Shown piece after piece: positions 53,084 to 61,947 of a DNA stretch of 64,000 bases (positions are counted from its first letter, which is position 1; each line of letters begins with the position of its first letter). Below the pieces are notes generated by a model. It was given only the letters and a program-made list of their open reading frames with translations. It ran no database searches and had not been told where the DNA came from. The position numbers and the translations under genes were made by a program. Where the stretch lies: NCBI GenBank assembly GCA_038528965.1, contig JBCBEC010000001.1, forward strand, positions 483,579 through 547,578, given 5' to 3'. This DNA comes from Lewinella sp038528965. Lineage in GTDB: Bacteria > Bacteroidota > Bacteroidia > Chitinophagales > Saprospiraceae.

Positions 53084-54361
53084 ATGACCGAACCCGAAAT
53101 TTTCTTTGGTGGTGCAACGAAATACGGTTTAGAAGTTTATCCTTCGAACCCGCAGAAAAGAAACTTGATTCGACAGCTTGATGGCGCTAGCATAGATGCC
53201 AAGGAAAAGGTTGCGCAATATCTATTAATTACCAACGGAAAGACGACTTACTATGTGTTTCAGTACAACTGTGTTAGAACAGCCGTAAACAATGGCCGAA
53301 GAGGGAGCAGTTTATCTATTTGGTTAAAATTTGATGGAGTTGAATTTAGGGAATTTGAAGAGCGCCACAAGGATTTCTTCAAGGCCTTATTGAACGATGG
53401 CTTGATTGCGGCCAAAGATGTTATTCGCAGAAGTAAAGAGGATGATTATACACTCTACTATCAGATAGAGTCATTTCAGGAAAAACAAAAGGATCTGAAG
53501 GATATAATCATTGGAGGAAAAGAGCTGTTTGGAGAAACTTTTAAAGTCGAAGATTTTAAGTCGGTTAATAGAAAAGGAAAAGCCCTAAAGCGCAAGGAAC
53601 TTGGATCTATTCCAATTCCTAAGCCGCTATCCGAGACAAAAGAACCAGCCGAACAGACGGAGGTGCCAAACTCCACGCCTGGTACTAGAATGGCTGTAGA
53701 CCTGAGTCTCAACCCTGTGATCGCAAAGCTTACTAATGAACTAAATGAGCTTAGAAAAAATTATCGCCGATTACTTAGCGGTGTTACCTTGATGACCATT
53801 CTGTTATTTATCCTGCTTGGATTGGAAGTAGTCCAGTATGCTGGTTTGATCGGAGAATCTGATCAACCAGAAATCTCTCAACAAGAGTCACTGCCTAGTT
53901 CTAATGCGCATTCAACCAGCGCTGAACCGGCGCCTCCTGCTAATCCCGAAGAGATTTTAGATCGATTCTTTCGGCAGGTTGATTATCCAAAGTGCTGCTA
54001 TGAACAACGTGAAAATTCGGTGGCGTTTATCGACAATTTTCCATTTACATATCTCCAGGATTGGAAGCCTTGGAAAACGGTGCCGGTGGATGAGGACGAA
54101 TTTTTACGACTATTTGCGGAGGGGCTCCTTCTACTTGATCAGAGTAGCGATTCGCGTGCTATCAATACAGCGCATAACGCAAATTCCTTTGTGAGTACTC
54201 TAAAGGATAACTCTAATGATATCATAAAGCCCATCAGTGAAGACGGTGAGTGTATCGTTGATGATACCAAAACTGTATTTGAAGTCGTGTCCTGTCTATT
54301 TGATCGTAAGCGCAGGCTCGCTGATGGAGATCCGATAGTATTCCGAAAAAAACCGAATTGA
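53084..54361 (+). CDS. single-TM protein with N-terminal FFGGATKYG motif
   Basis: A 425-residue protein. It begins EIFFGGATKYG (residues 5-15), similar in form to the FGGQHQFG motif of the two genes at 45-48 kb. A folded cytosolic domain of about 20-170 (TYYVFQYNCVRTAVNNGRRGS) follows, then a Pro/Glu linker, a short coil (LTNELNELRKNYRR), one TM near 232-252, and an outer domain with four or so cysteines (KCCYEQRE, GECIVDD, VSCLFDRK). No family recognised. The next start is 6 bp downstream. Confidence 0.77.
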   Translation: MTEPEIFFGGATKYGLEVYPSNPQKRNLIRQLDGASIDAKEKVAQYLLITNGKTTYYVFQYNCVRTAVNNGRRGSSLSIWLKFDGVEFREFEERHKDFFKALLNDGLIAAKDVIRRSKEDDYTLYYQIESFQEKQKDLKDIIIGGKELFGETFKVEDFKSVNRKGKALKRKELGSIPIPKPLSETKEPAEQTEVPNSTPGTRMAVDLSLNPVIAKLTNELNELRKNYRRLLSGVTLMTILLFILLGLEVVQYAGLIGESDQPEISQQESLPSSNAHSTSAEPAPPANPEEILDRFFRQVDYPKCCYEQRENSVAFIDNFPFTYLQDWKPWKTVPVDEDEFLRLFAEGLLLLDQSSDSRAINTAHNANSFVSTLKDNSNDIIKPISEDGECIVDDTKTVFEVVSCLFDRKRRLADGDPIVFRKKPN

Positions 54362-54367
54362 TAAACC

Positions 54368-54955
54368 GTGATTCAATTTTGTTGGCAAGCGAAATGTGTC
54401 AGAAGTAGAGTTATTGTATCAGATGCTACTAATCAAGAGGCCTTACCGGTTGTCTGCGCTCAATGCAAGAGACTGATTTTTGTCTCTGAGGCTAGTGTCA
54501 AGAAAACGAGATACCTTCCAATGGTAGCCTTGGGTGTTGTGTTGCTGGCATTATTGGTAGCGATGATAGCCCCGAAATTTGGCAAATCTCTAGAAGCCAG
54601 TACTTCCAGTCTCTCTAGCTCAGCTAAGGATATATTAACGTCTCGAATTGACCTGCAAGCGTTTCAAGGACAGTATCAGCCCCAAGATTGCCCAGATTCG
54701 GAATTGCAGTCACTAGAACTGTACAAGTACTATGCTACTACGCAAGAATTAAGTGTTGGGCTATCCTACAAGATTGATGCGGGAAAACCACCCTTTCGTC
54801 AACGATTACCACTAGTGGTAGGCGATAGTAGTTTTGTCGTGCTTGGTAGTACTTGTAGATTGATTAACGGACCTGATGGAATGGCAACTGTACAGTGTAA
54901 TTCCAATAGTGAGGGACTCACTTGCACCACCTTTCTTCGGAAAATCGACAACTAG
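54368..54955 (+). CDS. zinc-ribbon single-TM protein
   Basis: A 195-residue protein starting with GTG. Four cysteines, FCWQAKC and VVCAQCKRL, form a likely zinc ribbon in the first 38 residues. A TM at about 49-67 follows, then an outer domain with three more cysteines near the end (GSTCRLI, VQCNS, LTCTTF). No known family. It lies 6 bp after the previous gene and 9 bp before the next: a tight operon. Confidence 0.75.
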   Translation: MIQFCWQAKCVRSRVIVSDATNQEALPVVCAQCKRLIFVSEASVKKTRYLPMVALGVVLLALLVAMIAPKFGKSLEASTSSLSSSAKDILTSRIDLQAFQGQYQPQDCPDSELQSLELYKYYATTQELSVGLSYKIDAGKPPFRQRLPLVVGDSSFVVLGSTCRLINGPDGMATVQCNSNSEGLTCTTFLRKIDN

Positions 54956-54964
54956 CGTTTTGTT

Positions 54965-55843
54965 ATGAACTTTAAAGAATGCTTCCTTTACGCAGTAGTG
55001 CTTTGCTCTTTGCTTGCATGCGGAGATACGGATAGCGAACAGGAATTAGCTCTCCTTCAGGAAGAGATAGAAGACCTGGAGCAGCAATTGATGTTATCGG
55101 ATAAGCATATCACAGATTTTTCTTTGCAGTACCGATCAGTTACTGCATCATTAGATAGTATCAGCAGAACAAGTGATAGCCTGCAACGAATTAATGCGGT
55201 CGGAGGAACCTTTGATCAGGACTCTTTACTTTACTACCGATCTCAATTTAGCTTTTACGATAGTGTGATTATAGCATTGGAAGCGAAGCTAACTCTCTTG
55301 GACACCCCTAGTGAAGTGGTCGATCTATTGCGATATCAGTTGAACCGAACCAAGGGGCAGCTTTACGAATTACAGATCGAAAATGAGCGTTTGACCTCGC
55401 AAAATGACAGTATTAAACGGGTGTTAGCTTTTACCAAGAATGAGTTACAGGTCGTAATCGGAGACTTACAGCGTTCAGAAAGTGAGCTTGAGGACCAAGA
55501 AGCTGCTTTTCAGCTGGAAACCCAGCGCCGGGAACGTATTATGCAAGAACGAAATGCGGAAATTGCACGACTTGAGCAAATGCAAAGCAGCATGATTACT
55601 GCTGCTGAGGCTGCTTACGGAAAAGCACTTGTGGAGCTTCAGAATCTGGACCCCTTAATAAAAACCAGAAGAAATGGTTCTTACAAGATTAAGGACCGGG
55701 ATTTACCGAACGCAAAAAGAATGATTGCTAGTGCGGTACAGCATCTTACAGATGCGAAACGCCAGGGACTAACTGAAGCCAATGACTTGCTAGATGAGAT
55801 TTATCGAGATGAAAAGTATGCTTCGATAAGACCATTACAATAG
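54965..55843 (+). CDS. coiled-coil lipoprotein
   Basis: A 292-residue protein with a lipoprotein signal (YAVVLCSLLAC). The mature part is a long coiled coil (ELALLQEEIEDLEQQL, LYELQIENERLTSQ, RRERIMQERNAEIARLEQ), with a C-terminal helical region. No family recognised. It may bridge the periplasm and contact the outer domains of the two TM proteins upstream (inference from operon). Confidence 0.78.
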   Translation: MNFKECFLYAVVLCSLLACGDTDSEQELALLQEEIEDLEQQLMLSDKHITDFSLQYRSVTASLDSISRTSDSLQRINAVGGTFDQDSLLYYRSQFSFYDSVIIALEAKLTLLDTPSEVVDLLRYQLNRTKGQLYELQIENERLTSQNDSIKRVLAFTKNELQVVIGDLQRSESELEDQEAAFQLETQRRERIMQERNAEIARLEQMQSSMITAAEAAYGKALVELQNLDPLIKTRRNGSYKIKDRDLPNAKRMIASAVQHLTDAKRQGLTEANDLLDEIYRDEKYASIRPLQ

Positions 55844-55972
55844 TGCTAGTAAGAGGTGAAGTATAAGTGTGAAGTTAGAGTGTCAAACACTGTTAATTAG
55901 GATGCATCTTAAATTGCTTGACCTTATATTTAGACAATAATAAAGTAGTTAGTTTAATATACTTGACCAACG

Positions 55973-56863
55973 ATGAGTAATAAGTATCCCCTGGGGAAAA
56001 AAGTTTTCATTAGTCACAGAGGAGATGACTATGGTACAGCGGTACAGTTAAAATCAGCGTTGCTACATTCCAATTACTGCAAAAGGGCAGTCTTATTTGA
56101 GAACGAATCATTATGCGCTAACTGGGAACAGTTATTGGTCATTGAGTATTTTCAGCTAATGGAGGATATTATTGATCGGCTCACGGAGTGCACGTCTTTT
56201 CTGTTTATTGAAAGCCCCAATTATGCCAACGGATATTTCACCCAAGCAGAGATATTACAGTGGAGAAGATTCAAGAAGCAACCACTGGTAACACCCGTAT
56301 TTAGAGATGTCAACAACAACTTTCAACTGAGACAGCCCATATTGTTGCAACCATTTTCAAAGGATGACAAAGAGTTATGGGCAAAGATATCAGTAAATAT
56401 TCACCCCGTAATGAAGGGAAGAAGGCAAGTCTTTTGGGGGAAATATGCACGAAGCTGTTTTATTATAGGCTGTTGTATTTGCGGAGAGTACTTTTTACTG
56501 ACGAGGAAATTCATGGATATACTTATCGGTAATGGCCTACAGGTAAAATGTCCTCATTGCTTAAATGCAGGTTTTGACTTATACGAAGACCGCACTAAAA
56601 GAAAATACTTTAAGCGTCATCCCATCATACTAAGACCTAAAGTGCAACCAAGACAATTGAGACATTTAACCGAGAGCGAAATTCTACATCTACTTACGGG
56701 AAACAATCTTCCATCTAGAATCAAAATACTTAAGGCGCCTAACGAAAAATTAACAAAAGATAGCAGTAGGGCCCTGAAAGGCTATTTAGTAAGTATTGGG
56801 ATTTTAGGAGCTATACTTGCTGGCTTGGGCTTGGCGGATTGGTTGCAGGATGATGGAAATTAG
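55973..56863 (+). CDS. TIR-like protein with zinc-ribbon cysteines and C-terminal TM
   Basis: A 296-residue protein. Residues 10-130 look TIR-like: KKVFISHRGDDYGTA (box 1), SFLFIESPNYANGYF and FTQAEILQWRRF, where the Glu may be catalytic. Cysteines CICGE and CPHC (about 167-195) suggest a zinc ribbon split by an insert. A hydrophobic helix near 268-290 (SIGILGAILAGLGLADWL) would anchor it. It follows the lipoprotein gene by 129 bp, so operon membership is likely but not certain. Confidence 0.72.
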   Translation: MSNKYPLGKKVFISHRGDDYGTAVQLKSALLHSNYCKRAVLFENESLCANWEQLLVIEYFQLMEDIIDRLTECTSFLFIESPNYANGYFTQAEILQWRRFKKQPLVTPVFRDVNNNFQLRQPILLQPFSKDDKELWAKISVNIHPVMKGRRQVFWGKYARSCFIIGCCICGEYFLLTRKFMDILIGNGLQVKCPHCLNAGFDLYEDRTKRKYFKRHPIILRPKVQPRQLRHLTESEILHLLTGNNLPSRIKILKAPNEKLTKDSSRALKGYLVSIGILGAILAGLGLADWLQDDGN

Positions 56864-57028
56864 TAGCTAAAAATTGCATCGCTTTTTCGGAGTCCGTTTA
56901 CCCTCATTGTAGTAGATCATAAACATTCTACAATTCAGTCAGCAGATTCGACAGTTCGGTCAGCTTCGTTGGTGTAAGCGGAGGCTAGCCCGCAATTTTG
57001 AGGTGTCAATAATCAAATATCATTTGCG

Positions 57029-59164
57029 ATGCGACATCTCTACCTTCTACTCGTTTTTCTTACCACAACGGTCTTTTTGGCTGCCCAGACTACATTTACT
57101 GGCGACGTACGTGATGAAGATGGAGAGCCCGTCATCGGTGCCAATGTCTTTTTGGCGGGTACTTATGATGGTACATCTACCGAGCTAGACGGGACCTTTT
57201 CTTTCTCTACTGCGGAGGTGGGTGAGTGGATGTTGACTATCTCCTATCTCGGCTATGAAAATTGGGAAACCCTCGTTATTTGTGATAATACCAATCAAAC
57301 GTTTACGGTTACGCTAGAAAGTGCAGCCAACGATCTAGAGGCGGTAGTTATCACCGCGGGTGCCTTTGAGGCCGGAGAGGGTAAAAAATCCGTCACCTTG
57401 AATACCTTGGATATTGTCACCACTGCCGGTGCTACGGGAGATGTAGTAGGAGCGTTCCAAACCTTACCCGGAGCGCAACGAGTAGGAGAGGACGGGCGCC
57501 TGTTTGTCCGTGGAGGAGCCGCCTACGAAACCAAGACTTTTATTGACGGAGCTTACGTCGCTCAACCCTATACCAGCACAGTACCAAACGTCCCGGCGCG
57601 CGGACGATTCTCGCCCTTGCTTTTCAAAGGTACGACCTTCAGTACCGGGGGCTACTCCGCTGCTTACGGTCAGGCTTTGTCTAGTGCCCTAATTCTAGAA
57701 TCAGAAGATGTAGCAGAGCAGAGTCTAACCGGAATTTCCTTGATGAGTGTTGGTGGTAGCCTTAGTCACACGCAGGCTTCGGACAATACTAGCGTTGCCG
57801 TTGCTGCGGATTACACCAACCTCCAACCCTATATGGGACTCGTACCGCAGGATGTGGCTTGGGATCAAGCTCCACGGACCCTTGGTGGTCAAGTGATCTT
57901 GCGTCATCGGATGACGAATGGCGGATTGCTCAAGTTTCAGGCGCAGCATCACGGTAGCAGCATGGCTTTACGTACCCCCAACCCGCAGCTGTTGTCAGAT
58001 ACCATTGCGGTGCGCTTGGAGAACGATTATACCTACACAGGTTTGTCATATCAAGGAATCGTCGGTGAGCACTGGAGTCTTAAAGCAACTCTTGCTCATA
58101 CTCGCCACGAAGATCGCACCAATACCATCGCCAATATTCGGGACAAGCAATATACCTGGACCAGTAATGTCCAGCTAAGCCGAGCGCTGGGGGAGCAGCA
58201 CTTAGTCCGTACGGGCCTCAATGTAATTGATGAGACAATAGGAGAGGAGTTGACCTTTGAGGAGGTACAGCTTGATCAGCAAATCCGTGAGCCCCTACTG
58301 GCCTGGTATCTGGAAGATGATTGGTCGATCAGTAACAGACTGGTAGCTCGCCTAGGTTTGCGCACCGAATATCGCCTGGAAACGCAAGCCTTAAGCCTCA
58401 GTCCACGCTGGTCAGTGGCCTATAAGACTGGGCAGTACAGTCAGGTAAGTTTGGCGGGTGGCCGCTTTGTGCAAACTCCAACCGCTAATAATCTATTCCA
58501 GCAGCAAAGCCTGCAATCGGAAGAAGCTACGCACTGGTTAGCCAATTGGCAATGGCAAAAAGCGGGACGTACCGTCCGGGTGGAGGCCTACGAGAAAAGC
58601 TACCGGGACCTTGTACTTGAAACAGAAACGGAGCTGACGAACGACGGTGAGGGCTATGCTCGTGGACTTGATATCTTCTACCGCGATAAGATCTCGCTCC
58701 GCAACAGTGATTTCTGGGTGTCTTACTCTTATCTCGATACGGAACGCACTTTTGGGCAATTTACGAATCCAGTTCAACCCAATTTTGCTGGCAAGCACAC
58801 CCTCAATGTGGTATACAAATACTGGATTCCACGCTGGGAGTCTATGATTGGTCTGACCGGGGTGTACGCCTCGCCTCGAAACTATTTCGATCCGAATACC
58901 GGCCAACTCGCTGGACAAACCACGGCCTTCCGAGACTTGAGTTTCAATTGGAGTTACCTAACTCAAATCAAAGGCAATTTTACGGTCCTGCACTTCTCAA
59001 TATCCAACTTGCCCGGCTTCAACAACCACTTTGGTGAGCAGTTCAGTCAGCAGCCCGCAGAGGATGGAAGTTACCCTTCACTGACGATCCGCCCACCAGC
59101 TAAGCGCTTCCTTTTTGTCGGCTTGTTTGTGAGTATTGGAGAAGAGGGAGCCAGCATTTACTAA
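57029..59164 (+). CDS. TonB-dependent outer membrane receptor with carboxypeptidase-like N-terminal domain
   Basis: A 711-residue protein. Signal peptide (LLVFLTTTVFLAAQ), a CarboxypepD_reg-like beta domain (FTGDVRDEDGEPVIGANVFL, ISYLGYENWE), a plug (GAFQTLPGAQRVGEDGRLFVRGGA) and a beta-barrel to the C-terminus. The ligand is unknown. Downstream lie a secreted helical protein (36 bp) and a LytS/LytTR pair, which could form one nutrient-sensing unit. Confidence 0.9.
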   Translation: MRHLYLLLVFLTTTVFLAAQTTFTGDVRDEDGEPVIGANVFLAGTYDGTSTELDGTFSFSTAEVGEWMLTISYLGYENWETLVICDNTNQTFTVTLESAANDLEAVVITAGAFEAGEGKKSVTLNTLDIVTTAGATGDVVGAFQTLPGAQRVGEDGRLFVRGGAAYETKTFIDGAYVAQPYTSTVPNVPARGRFSPLLFKGTTFSTGGYSAAYGQALSSALILESEDVAEQSLTGISLMSVGGSLSHTQASDNTSVAVAADYTNLQPYMGLVPQDVAWDQAPRTLGGQVILRHRMTNGGLLKFQAQHHGSSMALRTPNPQLLSDTIAVRLENDYTYTGLSYQGIVGEHWSLKATLAHTRHEDRTNTIANIRDKQYTWTSNVQLSRALGEQHLVRTGLNVIDETIGEELTFEEVQLDQQIREPLLAWYLEDDWSISNRLVARLGLRTEYRLETQALSLSPRWSVAYKTGQYSQVSLAGGRFVQTPTANNLFQQQSLQSEEATHWLANWQWQKAGRTVRVEAYEKSYRDLVLETETELTNDGEGYARGLDIFYRDKISLRNSDFWVSYSYLDTERTFGQFTNPVQPNFAGKHTLNVVYKYWIPRWESMIGLTGVYASPRNYFDPNTGQLAGQTTAFRDLSFNWSYLTQIKGNFTVLHFSISNLPGFNNHFGEQFSQQPAEDGSYPSLTIRPPAKRFLFVGLFVSIGEEGASIY

Positions 59165-59200
59165 ATCAATTCAAATTATCAATCTATAAAACTATAAATC

Positions 59201-59881
59201 ATGAAAAACTTAATTCTAACCTCCGTCTTTTTAGTATTGCTAACCTTCAACCTACAGGCCCAAGAAGATCGCTTTACTTCAGCTATGACTGCCCTGATTA
59301 CGGAAATGGAAAGCCCTAATCCTAATGATATTGACTGGCAGGCAATCACCAATAAGCTGGAACGCATTGCTACCGCTGAGCCAGAGCAGTGGCTACCGCA
59401 ATATTATCTCAGTTACGCAGCCTTGCAGATGGCCTTTCGTGAAATGGCCCAGGGTAATGTAGCAGGTATCGAACAATACGTCAAAGTAAGTGAGGGGCAC
59501 TTGGAGAAGGCCAAAGGATTGACCAAAATGAATAGTGAACTCAAGTGTATGGAAGGCTATTTGCTCCAGGGCTATATCTGGATTGATCCCATGGCCAATG
59601 GCAGTCAATACGCTGGTGCTGCGCACGAGGCTTACGCCGCAGCTGCGGCTATGGATGAAACTAATCCTCGTCCACTTATGCTACGTGGTATGTTGGTGTT
59701 ATTTACGCCTGAATTCTTTGGCGGCGGTGCTGAAAACGCGATGCCACTACTACAGGGCGCGGAGCAGCTATACGCATTAGAAGGTAATCAGGACAGAGGC
59801 ATACTACCGCGCTGGGGTGCCGGGACGAGTGCTTGGATGATGAATAAAGCACAGGCCGACCTGGCGGCGAAAGACGAATAA
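59201..59881 (+). CDS. secreted helical (TPR-like) protein
   Basis: A 226-residue protein with a signal peptide (LTSVFLVLLTFNLQAQ). The mature chain is helical, with TPR-like pairs (EHLEKAKGLTKMNSELKCMEG, AAHEAYAAAAAMDETNPRPL) and a Gly-rich loop FTPEFFGGGAENAMPL. It lies 36 bp after the TonB receptor gene, probably in its operon; role unknown. Confidence 0.82.
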   Translation: MKNLILTSVFLVLLTFNLQAQEDRFTSAMTALITEMESPNPNDIDWQAITNKLERIATAEPEQWLPQYYLSYAALQMAFREMAQGNVAGIEQYVKVSEGHLEKAKGLTKMNSELKCMEGYLLQGYIWIDPMANGSQYAGAAHEAYAAAAAMDETNPRPLMLRGMLVLFTPEFFGGGAENAMPLLQGAEQLYALEGNQDRGILPRWGAGTSAWMMNKAQADLAAKDE

Positions 59882-59893
59882 TCATTACATTCG

Positions 59894-59924
59894 GACTCAG
59901 TTCAGGAGTTTCTTGGACTGAGTC
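59894..59924 (+). terminator. hairpin between the helical protein and kinase genes
   Basis: GACTCAGTTC / GGACTGAGTC with one G-T pair and an 11-base loop; no T-run, so possibly an attenuator or processing site. Confidence 0.4.
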
Positions 59925-59942
59925 TCTAGAAATAGCGGACCC

Positions 59943-60971
59943 ATGCGTGAAAAAATCTTAGCATACGGCAAAGAGTTGATAAAGCCATTCTTAATTGGCG
60001 GTCTTGTGTTCATCATTGTTGATTATTTGTTCTTGGGGTGGCCGGTAAGTACCAACATGGTTTGGCGTGGACTATACTCTGGCCTGCTGACGGCTTTACT
60101 TTGGGTAGGCAATGGTGCGATTGCAGAAGAGATAAAAATATCCTGGATCGAACGTCCAGTACGTCGTTTAGTCATTACGAGTATTTGGACAGTAGTTGTC
60201 ACGGTATTCATCGTAATTTTTGTAGATGTTGTGATTACCCTCTTGCGCCAGGGTAGATTACCCAACCTCGAGGTTTACAAGGAAATCGATACCTATTTTA
60301 CCACCTTAATAATCACCTTATTGATTAGCCTATTCATGCACGGCCGCCAGTTTTTGATGAACTATCGAGATTCTATCATTGCACAGGAGGAGCTTAAGCG
60401 AACGAATCTAGCGAGCCGCTATGAGTCTTTACAGAATCAGATCAATCCGCACTTTCTATTTAATAGCCTCAATGTACTCAGCACACTTATTCGAAAAGAT
60501 GTAGACCTGTCGGACAAGTTTATTGAGCAACTGGCCTCTGTTTATCGCTACGTACTGGAAAGTCGGAATCAGGAAGTCGTTAGCTTGAGCAAAGAGAAGG
60601 AGATGCTGGAAGCGTATTTGTTCCTGCTGCAAATTCGTTTTGGCGAGCAGCTACAAGTTGATATTGATCTTCCGGAAGCGGCCGACGAGGTTATTCCACC
60701 GCTTACCCTACAGCTCCTAGCGGAGAATGCAGTAAAGCACAATGTGGTATCACGAAAACGCCCACTATCCTTAAGCATTAGCCGGGTTGCGGAAGAAATC
60801 TTGGTAAGTAATACGCTGCAGCCCAAGCAACAAAAGCAAGAATCACTGGGAATTGGTTTGAATAATATTCGTGAACGCTATCTCTTGTTGAGCGAAAAGG
60901 AAATCCAGGTAGGAGAATCAGAAGGACAATTCGAAGTTCGTCTACCAGTCCTGCAAATGCATACCGCATGA
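59943..60971 (+). CDS. LytS/YehU-type sensor histidine kinase
   Basis: A 342-residue protein. Four hydrophobic segments lie in residues 14-135. The phospho-His motif is NQINPHFLFNSLNVLSTL; the ATPase region has LTLQLLAENAVKHNV and GIGLNNIRERYLLL. No extracytoplasmic sensor. Its stop overlaps the LytTR regulator start by 4 bp, so the two form a coupled pair. Confidence 0.92.
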   Translation: MREKILAYGKELIKPFLIGGLVFIIVDYLFLGWPVSTNMVWRGLYSGLLTALLWVGNGAIAEEIKISWIERPVRRLVITSIWTVVVTVFIVIFVDVVITLLRQGRLPNLEVYKEIDTYFTTLIITLLISLFMHGRQFLMNYRDSIIAQEELKRTNLASRYESLQNQINPHFLFNSLNVLSTLIRKDVDLSDKFIEQLASVYRYVLESRNQEVVSLSKEKEMLEAYLFLLQIRFGEQLQVDIDLPEAADEVIPPLTLQLLAENAVKHNVVSRKRPLSLSISRVAEEILVSNTLQPKQQKQESLGIGLNNIRERYLLLSEKEIQVGESEGQFEVRLPVLQMHTA

Positions 60972-61741
60972 AAATACTGATCGTTGAAGATGAGCCGCTG
61001 GCGGCTGATCGTTTAGAAGCACTGCTCCGAACTAAGCTACCGGAAATGCAATTGCTGGACGTTATTGATACGGTGGAGGATACTGTAGAATTCCTACAGC
61101 AAGGTGCATTGCCGGATTTAGCCTTTTTTGATATTCAACTAGCGGATGGTCTTAGTTTTTCGGTTTTTGATCAAGTGCCAGCTGATTTTCCCGTCGTCTT
61201 TACCACCGCTTTCGATCAGTATGCCTTACGTGCCTTCGAGGTCAATAGCATTGACTATCTGCTAAAGCCAATCAAGGCAGATCACTTGGATCGTGCCCTC
61301 AATAAATTTCAACAGAGACACTCCACTGGGCAAGAACAGCCATTGCTTACCCCAGGCGTTTTGCAGAGTGCCCTTTCCATGTTACGCGGCCCTTCCTACA
61401 AGGAACGTTTCGTTGTCAAATCAGGAGCAAATTTGCTTACGGTGAGTGTTGAAGACATTCTCTATTTCTGGTCACAAGACAAAATGACTTGGATCCGCCT
61501 GGGGGATGGCCGTAAGCACGTGGTAGATTACACTTTGGAGCAATTGGATAGCATGATCGACCCCAAGCACTACTTTCGGGTTAATCGTAAATATTGTGTC
61601 CGTCTAGACGCCATCCAGAAGGCCACTGTGTACAGCAACAGTCGGTTGAAATTACACCTGCCACACTTAGAAAAAGGAGAGGAGGTAGTAGTGAGTAGAG
61701 AGAAAGTGCAGCCCTTTAAGACTTGGCTCAGCGGTGACTAA
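60968..61741 (+). CDS. LytTR-family response regulator
   Basis: A 257-residue regulator. Receiver: IVEDEPLAAD, phosphoacceptor Asp in LAFFDIQLADG, FTTAFDQ, LLKPIK. LytTR DNA-binding domain from about 145 (ILYFWSQDKMTWIRLG, FRVNRKYCVRLDAI). Coupled to the kinase before it. The TonB receptor upstream is a possible target. Confidence 0.92.
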   Translation: MKILIVEDEPLAADRLEALLRTKLPEMQLLDVIDTVEDTVEFLQQGALPDLAFFDIQLADGLSFSVFDQVPADFPVVFTTAFDQYALRAFEVNSIDYLLKPIKADHLDRALNKFQQRHSTGQEQPLLTPGVLQSALSMLRGPSYKERFVVKSGANLLTVSVEDILYFWSQDKMTWIRLGDGRKHVVDYTLEQLDSMIDPKHYFRVNRKYCVRLDAIQKATVYSNSRLKLHLPHLEKGEEVVVSREKVQPFKTWLSGD

Positions 61742-61830
61742 GAAGGAAGGCAAAAGTCTGTTGTCGCAGGAAAGGCTAGGTAAAAACAGGGTTTTAGGCC
61801 GTAACAATTCGCATTTCTACGGTATTACTA

Positions 61831-61861
61831 TTTGAAATCACTTTGATTTTATTTAGTTTTG
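61831..61861 (+). promoter_or_regulatory. promoter of the repeat-rich secreted protein gene
   Basis: TTTG (61831-61834), 19 bases, TAGTTTTG (61854-61861): full consensus. +1 near 61868, so an ATG at 61843 cannot be the start; ATG 61948 gives a leader of about 80 nt. Confidence 0.75.
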
Positions 61862-61947
61862 AATGTAATGTAAGCTTCTGGTTATCAGTGTTTTTATGTG
61901 ATTGGTGGCCCGCGGCACGTGTTTTGTTAAACCTAAAATCCTATTTG

